DNA from: Pollenia angustigena
Lineage: Eukaryota; Arthropoda; Insecta; Diptera; Polleniidae
Assembly: GCA_930367215.1 (NCBI GenBank)
Contig: OV884056.1
Location: 87,741,285 to 87,805,284 of the forward strand
Direction: 5' to 3'
DNA length: 64,000 nt
The position numbers and the translations under genes are program-made. Below the pieces are notes generated by a model. The model did not search any database. It worked only from the letters and a program-made list of their open reading frames with translations, and had not been told where the DNA came from. Shown piece after piece: positions 1 through 9,797 of this stretch. Position 1 is the first letter of the stretch; the number at the start of each line of letters is the position of its first letter.

Positions 1-211
1 CTTCAATAAAAGGAAGAAGTAATTTAATTTAGTCCTACTTTAGAATACAAATTGAAATTTACATGTTCCCTTCTCGTTCACATCAACACTTGTTGGGAAT
101 TTATTTATTAAAAAAATTCGCGGGAGTAAATATTGGCGATGCCAAATTTTTTAAGTTTGGGAATTCATTCCCGAAAAATTTGTTATGGGAATCACTCACA
201 ATACGAAATAA
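1..211. other. AT-rich flank, nothing recognised
   Basis: AT-rich sequence before the first dispersed repeat. I see no coding exon, RNA gene or terminal repeat in it. Confidence 0.4.
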
Positions 212-1152
212 AACAAGTTAGAGTGCTATATTTGGCTGTGCCGAATCTTTGATACCCTCCACCGACAGTTTGAATGTTTAAGGAGTAATATTTGTATGAT
301 GTTATTATTATCTTAAACTGTGGCGATTTGTTATTAATTATGGTTTTAGGTGTACTAAACTGTTTTCCGGGAGTAGGGTTTCTATGGGGCCTAGGGTAAA
401 TTATGAACCGATCTTCACGAAATTTCACAGTATCATTTATAGTCCTATAAAACTGTGACGAGCCAAAATTTGTTATGATTGCATTATTTTTTACGGTTTT
501 AGGCGTACTAAACTGTTTTCCGGTAGTAGGGTTTATATGGGGCCTAAGGTAAATTATATACCGATCGTCACGAAATTTCCCAGTGTTATTTATAGTCCTT
601 AAAAACTGTGACGCACCTAATTTTGTTACGCTAGCGTTATTTTTACGGTTTAATGCGTACTAAACTGTTTTCCGGGAGTATTGTTTATATGGGGCTTCGG
701 GTAAATTATGGACGGATCTTCACGAAATTTAACAGCGTGATTTCCAGTCAAATAAAACAAATTTTTGCAAAATCTTATCTCATTCCGTGCCTTGTTCTAG
801 CATTTATGTTATTTTTTGTAACAAAATTATCAATTTTTTTAGGTGGTGGTTCCACATTTTGATTCATAGCTCTGGTCCTACTGAACCGATTTTGCTGGAT
901 TTCAATCCCAAACTGCTTAGGATAACTACAAGCAATTTGACACCAAGTTTGTTCATTTCTTTTGAGTTGTTCGAAAGTGAGCGTGTTTTCAACAAACGGA
1001 CAGACAGACGGGCATGGCTAAATCGACTTAGAATTACTCAAGGACCCATAATATATATACCTTATGGGGTCTGAGATGAATAATAAAAAAGTTTCACACG
1101 GAACGACAAACTTAATATACCCTCTTCACAACTAATTGTGGTGGAGGGTATA
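212..1152 (+). mobile_element. 153-bp-array dispersed repeat, copy A
   Basis: The left end carries AACAAGTTAGAGTGCTATA, a hairpin close to ATTCGGC-TGT-GCCGAAT (one mismatch in this copy), then GATACCCTCCACC. The right end has an imperfect palindrome closing with GGTGGAGGGTATA, so the two ends share a subterminal inverted repeat. Inside are about three tandem units recognised by the motif CTGTTTTCCGG at 360, 513 and 665 (steps 153 and 152). Near the right end come a GTCY-type tract and a TA-rich core (about 995-1075). The layout resembles dipteran mini-me elements and Helentron-associated elements (subterminal inverted repeats, hairpins, central tandem repeats). Class assignment is inference. 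No transposase was seen. Confidence 0.75.
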
Positions 1153-1412
1153 AAAATATGGGAATATTTTCATGGGAGTAGTTGTTTGCGATAGGGGTGT
1201 CATCAGTTTAACGCAGCCTGAAACTCGGATTTTTCCGCTAAATGTATTTTTTTTTTTAATTATTTCATTAGCGACCAACATTTTAAGCAAAACTAAGCTG
1301 TTCCGTCAAAATTTTATATAGAAACTTGGTAATGCCAGCACAAATCTGTTTTCAGATTAGCCAAACCTAGTTTAACTAGATCTGAAAAACCCGGCCTTAC
1401 TTGTTTATATTA

Positions 1413-1924
1413 CAGTAGAATCCCGATAATTCGTAACCGCAAGGGACCGGCCATTTCTTACGAATTATAGGGGTTTTCGATTTAGCGGGGTTTCGATTTA
1501 ACGGGGTTAAAAAAAAATAAATACGAATAAACGGGGTTTTTCAATTTATTTACTAAAACGATAAAAAAACATAAAAAACAATTGCTTAAACTAAGGAATA
1601 TAAAAATTATGCATGTAACAAACTGATCTTAGGAAAATAAATCCACACACAAGCAAAAACCCAAGCAAAAATGGTAAGCAAAAAATCATTCTTTCCATGA
1701 TTTTGTTTTTTTTTTATTACGAATTATAAGTGGTAGTTAGCAAGCAATTACGATTTATAAGAGGTAAAGAAGATTTTATTTGAAACAAAAATTACGAATT
1801 ATCGAGGGGACCAAAATGTATGGAAATTTTACGAATTAACGAGATTTTTTCAAGGGACCGACAGTTTATTACGAATTATCGGGAATTACGATTTATCGGG
1901 GTACGAATTATCGGGATTTGACTG
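1413..1924. mobile_element. pogo/Tigger-like MITE with TA duplication
   Basis: Flanked by TA on both sides. Left end CAGTAGAATCCCGATAATTC, right end (reverse complement) CAGTCAAATCCCGATAATTC. The motif ACGAATTAT followed by a G run recurs many times inside, as expected for subterminal transposase-binding repeats. It is 512 bp and non-coding. CAGT termini with TA duplication fit pogo/Tigger-type Tc1-mariner elements. Confidence 0.7.
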
Positions 1925-2839
1925 TATTACATATTTCTTTATTGAAGATTTTCATTTTTAACAAACATATTTTTTATTAGCAGAATTGTTACTTGTTTTC
2001 ATTACCGAGTCTGTAATACCTACTGGTATTAGGGAATATCATATACGTATACCAGTATTTTAAGCAAAAAATAGTTTCGTAACCAATGCCGATATTTATT
2101 TTTAAACCTTGGTTTGAAATCAAAAACTAGACTGACTTTATAAACGCAGTGTTGCAATGCAACACTTAAAAACATAGCTTCTTAAGCCGTATTCACTGCA
2201 CAACGGTTGCAAAATTTGTGCATTGTTTTTCTTTGTGATGCTTTTTCAACGCATTTCTTTTTAGTGATGCTTTGCAATACTGCGTTTATGATGTCAGCCC
2301 TAATCTATTCGTTTTTCTTTTGACTTGCTTCCAAAAATTGTCGCGTAAAATCTCATAAAAATATTACCAAATACAGAATACGTCCCATTTAAAAGTGTCT
2401 GGTCCACATTAAATAGCAGATTAAAACTACCAAAATCCGGTCTTAAGTTAAATGATCTCCGTCAAGTACAAATTGAGTTTTAATTGGGAATCCACCAGAT
2501 ATTTATCGTTAAGGCGATAACTATCCACTAGCGCTAACTAACGAGGACACACAGTCTTTAACCGACAATGGCAATGATGGGAATGCTGTTTCTCTTTTTT
2601 AAGAAATCTTTTTTTTCACCTCCATAAATAGTATTTTTCATTAAGTTTTTTCCTTCGATCAAAAGGGGTTTGATTTTAACATTGTTGAAAAACGATAAAT
2701 CCAAGTTTTTAAAAACGTTGACCAAAAATAATGTTGAAAACAATTTTAGGGCTTTTGTTTAAAAATATGTTATTTTGTTTATTAAGCAATATATGTACGA
2801 ATATAGAGATATTCAAAATATTTTTTATTTTCTATTAAC
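1925..2839. repeat. Taf7 3' intergenic region with a small MITE (about 2139-2290)
   Basis: About 900 bp downstream of Taf7. A short palindromic element lies at 2139-2290: ATAAACGCAGTGTTGCAA on the left is mirrored by TTGCAATACTGCGTTTAT on the right. On the Taf7 strand, AATAAA at 2778-2783 is a plausible poly(A) signal for Taf7. Nothing else is recognised. Confidence 0.5.
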
Positions 2840-4596
2840 CTAGAGCATACTTTCATAATCTTTTACCTCTAATTCCTTTTCTACCATTTGGCTGGCCAAA
2901 TTGTCAACAGTTTCTTGCATACGTTGACGTAGTGTAGGATTTTGTATGGATGAAATTTCTTTTGCCTTTTGTGAATGTTGAGCCTTCACATCTTCAAATT
3001 GTCGTCGTAACTCCGATATCTTACTATGTATTTGTCCAACACTCATTTGTGGAGGTGCATCATTTGATGAGTCATCATCGGATAAATTGTGCTTACGTTC
3101 TTCAAAATAGCCAGGCGCAGCCAAATTCGAATTAGAACCCCCATACTTAGAACGATCATCATCTCCAGCCTTAGGGCTACCGAAAAGTGTTTTACTATAA
3201 ACGTTGATATCATCTTTAGAAGTATTAAGACCGGCATTACCATGTGTTGTGTTATTGTGACCAATGGAAAAGTCAGACATGCGCGAATCATCTGCCGAAA
3301 GTCGTGAAGTATCATCCAAATCTCGTATATGTGAGGTGGCATGATGCTTAATATCATCTTCATCCTCAGATGAGGAAACTTCTTCACCGAAAATATCATG
3401 TTCACCCACACCACCAATTGGAGCCGAACCTGAGGGACCGTCATCATCATCACCATCCGATTCGACATTAATATCTTTCTGCGATGAGGTATCATTGATG
3501 GTTTTATCACCCATATTAAGTTGTTCATCATTATAGTCTTCTTCGCCTTCATTTTGATCTTTTATTTGCGAATCGGAAGATGACTTTGTTATATCTTCGT
3601 TTATTATTTCATATTCAACTTTCACGGCATCATTGTCTATGCGCAACAACCGTTTAACTTCCTTTTCAATTTCTGGTGCTTCTACATTTTTCTTTTTTAA
3701 AGTTTTTCTAAAACGCCTTTTACGCACATTTTTGCAAGGCGGTGTTATGCCATGGGCCCACAAAAATTTCTTATCAACCTTATTAGGATCTTTCTTTTTG
3801 CCCTTATTTGGCGATTCTTCCTTTTCCAAATCTAAAGGCTCTTCTTTGCAATTCATCTACAATAAGAATATTATTTTTTTAATTTGATTCATTATTAATA
3901 TGTATCGCGTCTGTAGGACAACAAGGTTCTATCTTACATGTAGTTTAGGTGCTAATATAACATTGTTGTCCTAAGGTCGTTTGGATCTACATCCTTTTAA
4001 GGGGATTAAGGGGATAAACTCAAAATTTATAAATTTTCAGTAGAGACAAAAAAACTGGTTTCTACTCCTCATACTAAAAAGTATTATTTTAGGTATGCAC
4101 TAAAAAAAGAGGATACAATTGTATTTTTTTTTTTTTTTTTGTCAAAATACTAGAGAAATTTATCTAAGATTTTTACAGTGCGTAGAAAGGACCACTGTAC
4201 ATCTACTTCTTGCAAAAAGTGAAAAATTTTGAGTTGACTATCTTAAGAGGAACCATTGCGATATGTACATACTGCATTTCATACCATTTGACAGATATCC
4301 GCCGATTTGTAAAAACTCTTACTATCTATAGTCTTAAGACATTCAATAACTGTAGGTAGGTCGACAATTTTAGCATGTAAAAGCCAATGATCAAATCTAA
4401 CTTCTCCATAACGCAAATCATTGTCCAATTGTATGGACATACGATCCTTTAGATTTGAATTGTGAGATTGTATTGCCTCCCTCAAAGCTTTGGCTGGCTC
4501 TTCGGGCAACCTTAAAATAAATTGATTTTCCAGTTCAACACCATCATCACGAGGCTTTTGTTCTTGTTTGTTTTTATCAGTTTTCTTCTCAATCAT
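2840..4596 (-). CDS. Taf7: TFIID subunit 7 (TAF7/TAFII55)
   Basis: Transcription initiation factor TFIID subunit 7, a nuclear protein; TAF7 proteins bind TAF1 and restrain its acetyltransferase activity. Two exons: 4285-4596 and 2840-3856, both joining in phase 0, giving 442 codons plus stop. Exon 1 encodes the start of the TAFII55 N-terminal domain ([13 protein letters not shown], then [20 protein letters not shown] and SADICQM). Exon 2 continues it with [22 protein letters not shown] and the [16 protein letters not shown] motif. Then comes a long acidic, Ser/Asp-rich low-complexity stretch (exon-2 residues about 90-260) and a helical C-terminus rich in Glu, Gln and Lys. The donor is ATG|GTATGA and the acceptor TTATTGTAG|ATG. 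The start is the first Met before the conserved domain. Length is near that of fly orthologues. Identity is confident; splice sites are inferred by eye. Confidence 0.93.
3857..4284 (-). other. Taf7 intron with a hairpin (about 3914-3977)
   Basis: This 428-bp intron separates the two Taf7 exons. TAGGACAACAAGGTT near its 3' end is mirrored about 45 bp away by AACATTGTTGTCCTA, forming a small hairpin or MITE remnant. If the intron were retained, the reading frame would stop two codons past the junction. Confidence 0.6.
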
Positions 4597-5384
4597 TTTA
4601 TATTTTTAAGATTATTCTGAGTTCCACACAAATTTTCAGGAAAATATATGTATTTTGTTTATTTTGATTGAATTTATAGTGCTGAAAAGCGTAAAAAATA
4701 AATACAGTAATCTCTTGATTTTCGGTTAGATATCCGTTGTTACACCCATCAAACAACGCACGTGGACAAATCAGCCGCAAATTTATAACTATTGTTCGTG
4801 TAACTTGAGGGTTACACGATCAAGTTTTGCCTATCAATTTTTAATACACTCACACTTTTTTACCAATACACTCATACTTTTAAAAATTGATACGAACTTG
4901 CCTTTAAAATTCTCTTGCCAGTGAGTGTTTCAATTTACGTTCAAGAAAACAGCTGATTTCAAGGTTAGTGGGCAAATTTTTCGTTTCTCTTTATAAATTT
5001 TTTTTTTTAATGACATCTTGAAAGTAAATTGCTTTCAACTTGCGTGCAGCCTACGTCACAGCTGCCAATTTTTGCATATTTTGACAAACAGTATATGTAA
5101 AAGACTATCAAGAAAAGCTTGATCGTGTGGCTGCAATGTAACAAAAATGTGCAAAAATTTTATTTTCTTTTATATGGAATGCCCCCAAGCGTATCGACGT
5201 GAGAGTTGCAGAACATGGGCACAGGTAACTTAGTAATAAATACATTTTATTTTTAATTATACTGATTTGTCCGCTTTGATGCTGCACTTAAATATTTTTT
5301 TTAATTTTTCCGCTGCATTATGGGCTTTTTTTCCTTCTACAACAAATGTCATAAATTTGCTATTTATTTAAACTGTAGTTATGT

Positions 5385-5465
5385 ATGTATACATTGATAG
5401 TCTTTAACATATACTTTATATGTATATATACTTTGCATATACATATTTACATTCATATATATCCA
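5385..5465. repeat. TA/TATG-rich microsatellite-like tract
   Basis: Irregular TATG, TATA and CATA repeats without coding potential. Confidence 0.6.
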
Positions 5466-5929
5466 AAAATGTAAAGCAGTGACGTAGGCTGCACGCAATT
5501 TACTTTCAAGGTGTCATCAAGACACGATCAAGTTTTGCCTTTCGAGTTTTTATACACTCACACTTTTTTACAAATACACTCATTCTTTTAAAAATTGAAA
5601 CGAACTTTCCTTTCAAATTGAGTGTTTTAATTTACGTTCAAGAAATCAGCTGAATACAAGTTTATTGAGAACATTTTTCGTTTGTCTTTCTAAATTGTTT
5701 GAATTGTTTCGAAATTTTGACAAACAGTATATGTATGTAAACGACTATTAAGAAAAACTTGAACGCGAAGCTGCAGTGTAAGACCAACAAAAAATTTGCT
5801 CTTACTTTAGTTGGCCAATTTAAAAATTTTAAAATACTTTCTTATTGTTAAGCCTGTTAGGCCTGGAGCTTCAATATAAATACATAAAACATCAATTTTA
5901 TATCAGTTTTTCTCAACTTTTTGTAAAGT

Positions 5930-6720
5930 ACGTCAGCCTCAAAAGAAAGTGTACACCGAATAGTTCAACATTTATAGGTCCGAAGATGTTAAAAGGGGGA
6001 GAGTACAAAAAATCTGTTTTTATGTTTTTGAAGTGTATTCAGTACTTGGTTATTTTAATAAAAAAAATTTGTCATTTATTTCTTCTTCGTTTTCAAATTA
6101 ACATTAATCTCAGAAAACGCCTTATTTTAACCGTCAAAAAAAGTGTACAATCTCATATTATTTCCATGTTCCTGCATCATAAAGGTAATTTGACCCCTAG
6201 TTTTTTGTTTTTTTCTTCTTACAATCATATTACGGATGTTTAATTATCTTTTCTATCTATACTGATCAATTAAAAGTCAAGTTAACTTTAGTTTGTAAAT
6301 AATAGTCAACATGGGTAAGCAGACTACAGTAGAAACTCGTAGTTTAGTGGTAAAATTTGCATCTGAAGCCAAATCTTTGAGAGAAATTGGCAGTACTATT
6401 GGCAGATTTCATAATAATATGAAAAAATTATAAGGTAAGTACAAAAACGATAAAAATGTTAAAGACCTTCCACCCTTTAGCAGACCTAAAACTTTGTCCG
6501 ACGTGGAGAAGAGGACAATAGTGCGAAGAGTAAAGGCTAATCCCTGGTGCAGTACAGTAAAAATAGCAGAGTAACGAGCAATAACATTAGGAGCAAGTGT
6601 TAACATGGGATATATCGAAGTGTTCCCAGAAAAAAGCCACTTGTATTTCTAAAAATCGCCTGAAAGAGAATTTCAAAGGAAACACTCAATTTGCCCCCAT
6701 CTTTACGACGTCGCTTTTTT
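5930..6720 (+). pseudogene. Tc1-like transposase N-terminal half, broken
   Basis: The frame from ATG at 6311 reads MGKQTTVETRSLVVKFASEA, continues through SLREIGSTIGR and KYKNDKNVKDLP, then PKTLSDVEKRTIVRRVKANP. This is the paired helix-turn-helix DNA-binding domain of Tc1-family transposases. There are two in-frame stops (after NNMKKL and after VKIAE). A shifted frame, PEKSHLYF, resembles the next conserved stretch, then homology ends; no DDE catalytic domain is present. Upstream, from about 5930, GTCAGCCTCAAAAGAAAGTG may be the remaining terminal repeat; the matching right end was not found. A dead, 3'-truncated copy. Confidence 0.75.
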
Positions 6721-6883
6721 GACGTCTCTTTGTATTTTTGGGCAAACGGTGTAGAGAAGAAAGAGGGGTAAACAAAAAGCACCGTTCTGTGTTCCTCATG
6801 TCGTTTTTTATATTTCTCTTTAAACTTTTTCTTGTTACATTTTATTCTTTTTCCTACTTTGAAGTGTGATAAGGTTGAAAATA

Positions 6884-9013
6884 CAGTAAGACCTCGATTA
6901 TCGATAACAGGTGGGACCGAGAGCATTCTTGATAATAAATTTTTTGTGTGTTTCTTATTTTATGTAAATATAAAATGTATTCAAATAGAATCTGGGAATT
7001 TATTTCTCTTGGTGAGTAATATTTATTATATACATTTTCATATTAATCGAATGTGTATTCTAAGTCAAATTACAATTTATAAAGCGTTCATACTTTAATA
7101 GAAAATATTCCTAGAAAATATTGAAGGATTAAGATTATTAAAGTATAAAAACTTTATAACTTGTAATTTGTTTTAGAATATACATTAGATTAATATGAAT
7201 ATTTATATTATAAAATGTATTATGTTAATATTTAAATATGAAGTAAAAGTAATTTTGACAGAACATGTTTCTGGTACGTTTTAAAATTCTCTTTCTTTAT
7301 TTACTTAATTTTTTTTGATCGTTCAAAAGTAAACAAACAAAAAAAACAAGTTAGAGTGCTATATTCGGCTGTGCCGAATCTTTGATACCCTCCACCGACA
7401 CTTCGAATGTTTTAGGAGTAATATCTGTATGATGTCTATTTATTATTATAATCTTTGTAAAAACAGACATCTGCATTAAAATTTGCTGCGGTTTAGACCT
7501 ATATAAAATTATTGATCGACAATCAGAATCAATTTTAAAAAGTTTGAGTAGAATATCAGTTTAAGATGAACTAAAATGATTTTCAAGAGAACAAATTATA
7601 TAAAAGCCATGGTAAGCTATGAACCAATCATCCCAAATTCTGCAGAACGATTTCTGGTATTAAAAAAGATAAATTTCAATACAGCGGTGCAATTAGTTTA
7701 AGCGTTTGCAGTAAATTTCAGAAGGCTGCTAAAATGGAATCTAAGGAAAATTATGGACCGTATATCACAAAATTGCATTTTCTGGCCAAATGAAGCTAAA
7801 CTGGAAGAAAGTTTACCGCGTATTTAATTATTTTACCAGAGTGGGCTTTATATGAGGCCTATGGTAAGTTATGCACCGATCTTCACCAAATTTCACAGTG
7901 TCATTTCTAGTTCTATAAAACTGTGATGTATCAAGTTTTGTTATGATAGCGTTAGTTTTTACGTTTTTAGGCGTACTAAACTGTTTTCCGGTAGTAGGGT
8001 TTATATGGGGCTTAGGGTAAATTATGAACTGATCTTCACGAAATTTCACAGTCTTATTTCTAGTCCTGTAAAACTTGTATGTTCCAAATTTTGTTATGAT
8101 AGCATTATTTTTTACGTATTTAGGCGTACTAAGCTCTTTTCCGGGCGTAAGGTTTATATGGGGCCTATGGTAAATTATGGACCGATCTTCACGAAATTTC
8201 ACAGTCTTATTTTTAGTTCTCAAAAATTTTGATGTACCAAATTTTGTTATGATAGCATTATTGTTTACGGATTTAGGCGTACTAAACTGTTTTCTGGAAG
8301 CAGGTTTTATATGGGGTCTATGGTAAATTATGGACCGATCTTCACGAAACTTATTAGTTTCATTTCTAGTCCTATTTAACTGTGACGTGCCAGAATTTGC
8401 TATGATAGCATTGTTAGTTAGGGTTTAAGGCTTACTATACTGTTTTCCGGGAGTAGGGCTTATATAGGCCCTAGGGTAGATCATGGACGTATCTTCAAGA
8501 AATTTTACAGCGTGATTTCCAGTTAAATAAAACGAACTATTGCGAAATCTTATATCATTCTGTGCATTTTTCCACCATTTATGTTAGTTTTTGTAACAAA
8601 ATTATCAATTTTTTTAGGTGGTGGTTCTACATTTTTATTCATAGCTCAGATCCTATTAAACCGATTTTGCTGGATTTCAATCCCAAACTGCTTAGGATAA
8701 CTACAAGCAATTTGACACCAAGTTTGCTTATTTCTTTTGAGTTTTTCGAAAGTGAGCGTGTTTTCAACAGACGGACAGACGGACAGACAGACGGACATGG
8801 CTAAATCGACTTAAAATTACTCATGGACCCAGAATATATATACTTTATAGGGTCTGAGATGAATAATAAAAAAGTTTCACACGGAATGACAAACTTAATA
8901 TACCCTCTTCACAACTAATTGTGGTGGAGGGTATAAAAAGGATAATTTGTTGATCATTTCTGATAAATTGATGCGGCAGATCAATCGAATTACGGATAAT
9001 CAAGGCCCCACTG
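6884..9013. mobile_element. pogo-like TIR element split by repeat copy B
   Basis: Left end TA|CAGTAAGACCTCGATTATC. Right end, reverse-complemented, CAGTGGGGCCTTGATTATC, followed by TA. The ends resemble the 1413-1924 element in type. Nearly all of the interior from 7345 to 8935 is the later insertion of the 153-bp-array repeat. What remains is AT-rich and non-coding. Confidence 0.6.
7345..8935 (+). mobile_element. 153-bp-array dispersed repeat, copy B
   Basis: Same termini as copy A: AACAAGTTAGAGTGCTATA with a perfect ATTCGGC-TGT-GCCGAAT hairpin on the left, GGTGGAGGGTATA palindrome on the right. The unit motif (C)TGTTTTCCGG falls at 7981, 8134, 8287 and 8440, exactly 153 bp apart each time. 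A (GACG/GACA)n tract at about 8770-8800 and the TA-rich core near 8830 precede the right end. The segment 7440-7830 is absent from copies A and D but is found inverted in copy C, so it is part of a longer family member. Confidence 0.8.
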
Positions 9014-9092
9014 TAAATAAAAAAACTTGAAAGATAAAACTTGATAGTGTAACCCTCAAGTTAAGAAATATGTATTTCAAAATGAAACCCCA

Positions 9093-9242
9093 ATTTACAA
9101 TGTGGAAATTTCTTGCCAAATAGACGAAGTTTGTCTATAAGGCCGCCGCCTTATTGTCACGATGTATGTGTGACACATTTTACTTATTCCTCTCTCACCC
9201 ACAAACTTCGTCTGTCCGGCAAGATATGTATACATTGTAAAT
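9093..9242. mobile_element. 150-bp palindromic MITE upstream of EMC1
   Basis: ATTTACAATGTGG with TCTTGCC and AGACGAAGTTTGT on the left are mirrored on the right (ACAAACTTCGTCT, GGCAAGATATG, TACATTGTAAAT). Non-coding. Confidence 0.65.
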
Positions 9243-9250
9243 AACGGCTT

Positions 9251-9553
9251 AAGCGGCCCATACACTTGCAATATTATTGCTTATGATATTCATATTATTT
9301 CCATTTTGTCCTATAATATGCAATAAGTCCCACAATGGTTTCCTTCATTCAATAAAAAGGTGAACATAACCTATAGGAGTAACATAAACAGCATTGTACA
9401 ATGTTTCCAACACATTTCACTCTCTTGTTGATGTGCAATATATTGTGCAACCTTCGAATAACTACATAATGACACATAATAAATACACATTGGCGATATG
9501 ATTGTACAATACGTTAAATTGAACAATTTTATTGCAAGTGTATAAGCCGCTTT
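9251..9553. mobile_element. 300-bp MITE upstream of EMC1
   Basis: Terminal inverted repeat AAGCGGCCCATACACTTGCA on the left; the right end reverse-complements to AAAGCGGCTTATACACTTGC. It ends about 245 bp before the EMC1 start codon, so it may contribute to or disturb the promoter region. Confidence 0.65.
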
Positions 9554-9797
9554 ACTTTTGACGAAAAACTTATCTTTTTAAAAGAAAAGCGTTTTTTTAT
9601 TTGGTAGCCTGGCAACTTTGTTGTAAATAAAAAAATGTGGTAGCCCAAATAGAATTGACAGCCGCACATTACTTTTTTTTTTATCATCTCATCCCCGATT
9701 TTTCAACTTGTGAAATGAAGAAATTTTAATTAATAATTGAAAGAAATTAAAAATAAATTGAATAAATACTTATAAAAAATATTGACAAATACGCGAA

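Larger units (their letters stand above)
4801..9063. mobile_element. Composite nest bounded by inverted TAACTTGAGGGTTACAC ends
   Basis: The left boundary TAACTTGAGGGTTACAC (from 4801), followed by ATCAAGTTTT, is repeated inverted at 9036-9063 with about one mismatch in 28 bases. Between them lie two diverged copies of a MITE (4806-5147 and 5519-5790, both starting ACACGATCAAGTTTTGCCT), a Tc1-like remnant, and a pogo-like element (6884-9013) that itself contains 153-bp-array copy B. The simplest reading is an old element repeatedly used as a landing site. That the two outer ends belong to one original element is inference. Confidence 0.5.

Noticed and set aside
3043..3552. 169-codon Met-rich ORF
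   Set aside because: Shadow frame of Taf7 exon 2 produced by the repeated GAT/CAT codons of the acidic region.
5845..6243. 132-codon plus-strand ORF
   Set aside because: No recognisable domain, highly AT-rich composition, and it overlaps the terminal region of the Tc1-like remnant.
6600..6926. 108-codon minus-strand ORF with basic residues
   Set aside because: It runs across the junction of the Tc1 remnant and the pogo-like end and has no family resemblance.
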